A stretch of 6,234 nucleotides of DNA from Candidatus Latescibacterota bacterium (GTDB lineage Bacteria; Krumholzibacteriota; Krumholzibacteriia; Krumholzibacteriales; WJIX01), in assembly GCA_030643145.1 (NCBI GenBank), contig DAOWMJ010000118.1, positions 1 to 6,234 on the forward strand, read 5' to 3'. The notes under the pieces were generated by a model, which saw nothing but the letters and a program-made list of their open reading frames with translations, searched no databases and was not told the origin of the DNA. Numbering within the stretch: position 1 is the stretch's first letter; every line of letters starts with the position of its first letter. Positions 6,001 through 6,234 of the stretch are shown in pieces. Made by a program: the position numbers and the translations under genes.

Positions 6001-6128
6001 TAAAATCCGGGCTTTTGTGTAAATACCCCACCATTATTGCACATAAATCGCCATACACAACTGCAATTGTTTCTTCAAAAATTCTTAGTATATGAATCTT
6101 ATCGATTTTCCATAATTGGAGAAAATTC
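6001..6128. other. Non-coding stretch after the ETF operon
   Basis: No reading frame and no convincing intrinsic terminator follow the operon stop. The only hairpin-like element is an imperfect TTTTCC/GGAGAAAA pair near 6108-6126, with a bulge and no T run. The operon may end by another mechanism or read on into the next gene. Confidence 0.35.
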
Positions 6129-6167
6129 ACCTGTATTTTAACTTGACCTCGAGATACAAATACAGGT
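6129..6167 (+). repeat. Perfect 10-bp inverted repeat around a promoter
   Basis: ACCTGTATTT (6129-6138) and its exact reverse complement AAATACAGGT (6158-6167) are separated by 19 bases. The -35 box of the next gene lies between the arms and the right arm ends at the first base of its -10. The centre-to-centre distance of 29 bases is close to three helical turns, so both arms would face the same side of the DNA. A repressor or activator site is the natural reading. A hairpin is less likely because the loop is long and the arms lie upstream of the predicted transcript. Confidence 0.5.
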
Positions 6168-6172
6168 ATCTT
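6143..6172 (+). promoter_or_regulatory. Candidate promoter of the right-edge gene
   Basis: TTGACC (6143-6148; 5 of 6 matches), an 18-base spacer and TATCTT (6167-6172; 4 of 6 matches) precede the ATG at 6204, giving a start near 6179 and a leader of about 25 bases. CATAAT at 6176-6181 is an alternative -10 without a good partner. Confidence 0.5.
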
Positions 6173-6203
6173 GCTCATAATACGATAAAACAGGATAGAT
6201 AAA

Positions 6204-6234
6204 ATGAATAAAACGAATATTAATAAACTTATCG
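6204..6234 (+). CDS. Start of an unidentified gene (runs off right edge)
   Basis: Only ten codons are visible: MNKTNINKLI, then the window ends. The start is supported by AGGA at 6192-6195, eight bases before the ATG, and by a plausible promoter and inverted repeat upstream. Nothing can be said about the product; the short Lys/Asn-rich beginning has no recognisable motif. Confidence 0.55.
   Translation, partial: MNKTNINKLI

Noticed and set aside
5717..6022. A 101-codon plus-strand frame overlapping the ferredoxin end of the quinone oxidoreductase
   Set aside because: It lies in another frame over the strongly conserved cysteine region. No motif was recognised and no ribosome binding site was seen; it is a shadow, and does not signal a frameshift because the main frame is intact to VPEGGGGP.
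6001..6128. Terminator or small RNA after the ETF operon
   Set aside because: Only bulged, AT-rich pairings without a T run were found.

Overview
The window is a mid-GC bacterial chromosome segment of ordinary gene density, with no RNA gene, insertion sequence or CRISPR array that I can see. The source cannot be named from sequence alone. The cold-shock protein, the AT-rich intergenic regions and the fused electron-transfer flavoprotein would suit an uncultured, probably anaerobic, bacterium of the broad FCB type (Zixibacteria/Cloacimonadota-like), but that is a guess.

Left part (1-2031), all genes on the minus strand: the N-terminal 240 codons of a YprB-like RNase H-fold exonuclease run off the left edge (1-720). 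Next comes a cold-shock protein (1035-1235) with a strong intrinsic terminator (983-1015) and a probable long 5' leader from a promoter near 1416-1444. Then comes a 148-residue CGGC-domain protein (1585-2031), whose start is better placed at the ATG at 2031 than at the in-frame TTG at 2043. The intergenic stretches 721-982 and 1236-1584 contain only promoter, leader and terminator-like elements.

Right part (2232-6000), plus strand: a two-gene operon. The first gene is a 702-residue fusion of electron-transfer flavoprotein beta (EtfB/FixA) and alpha (EtfA/FixB), joined by a charged linker of about 95 residues. The second overlaps it by 11 bases and encodes a 556-residue ETF:quinone oxidoreductase of the FixC type, with a C-terminal ferredoxin domain (FixX) that has eight cysteines placed for two [4Fe-4S] clusters. 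Together the two polypeptides carry all the parts of a four-subunit EtfABCX/FixABCX complex. Known complexes of this type bifurcate electrons from NADH to quinone and to ferredoxin/flavodoxin. Whether this one bifurcates is inferred, not shown.

The divergent region between the CGGC gene and the ETF operon (2032-2231) carries two TTGACA -35-like boxes facing away from each other and a TGTCA-GT-TGACA inverted repeat over the operon's -35. At the right edge a further plus-strand gene begins at 6204. It is preceded by a -35/-10 pair inside a perfect 10-bp inverted repeat, one arm of which recurs at the predicted start of the cold-shock transcript.
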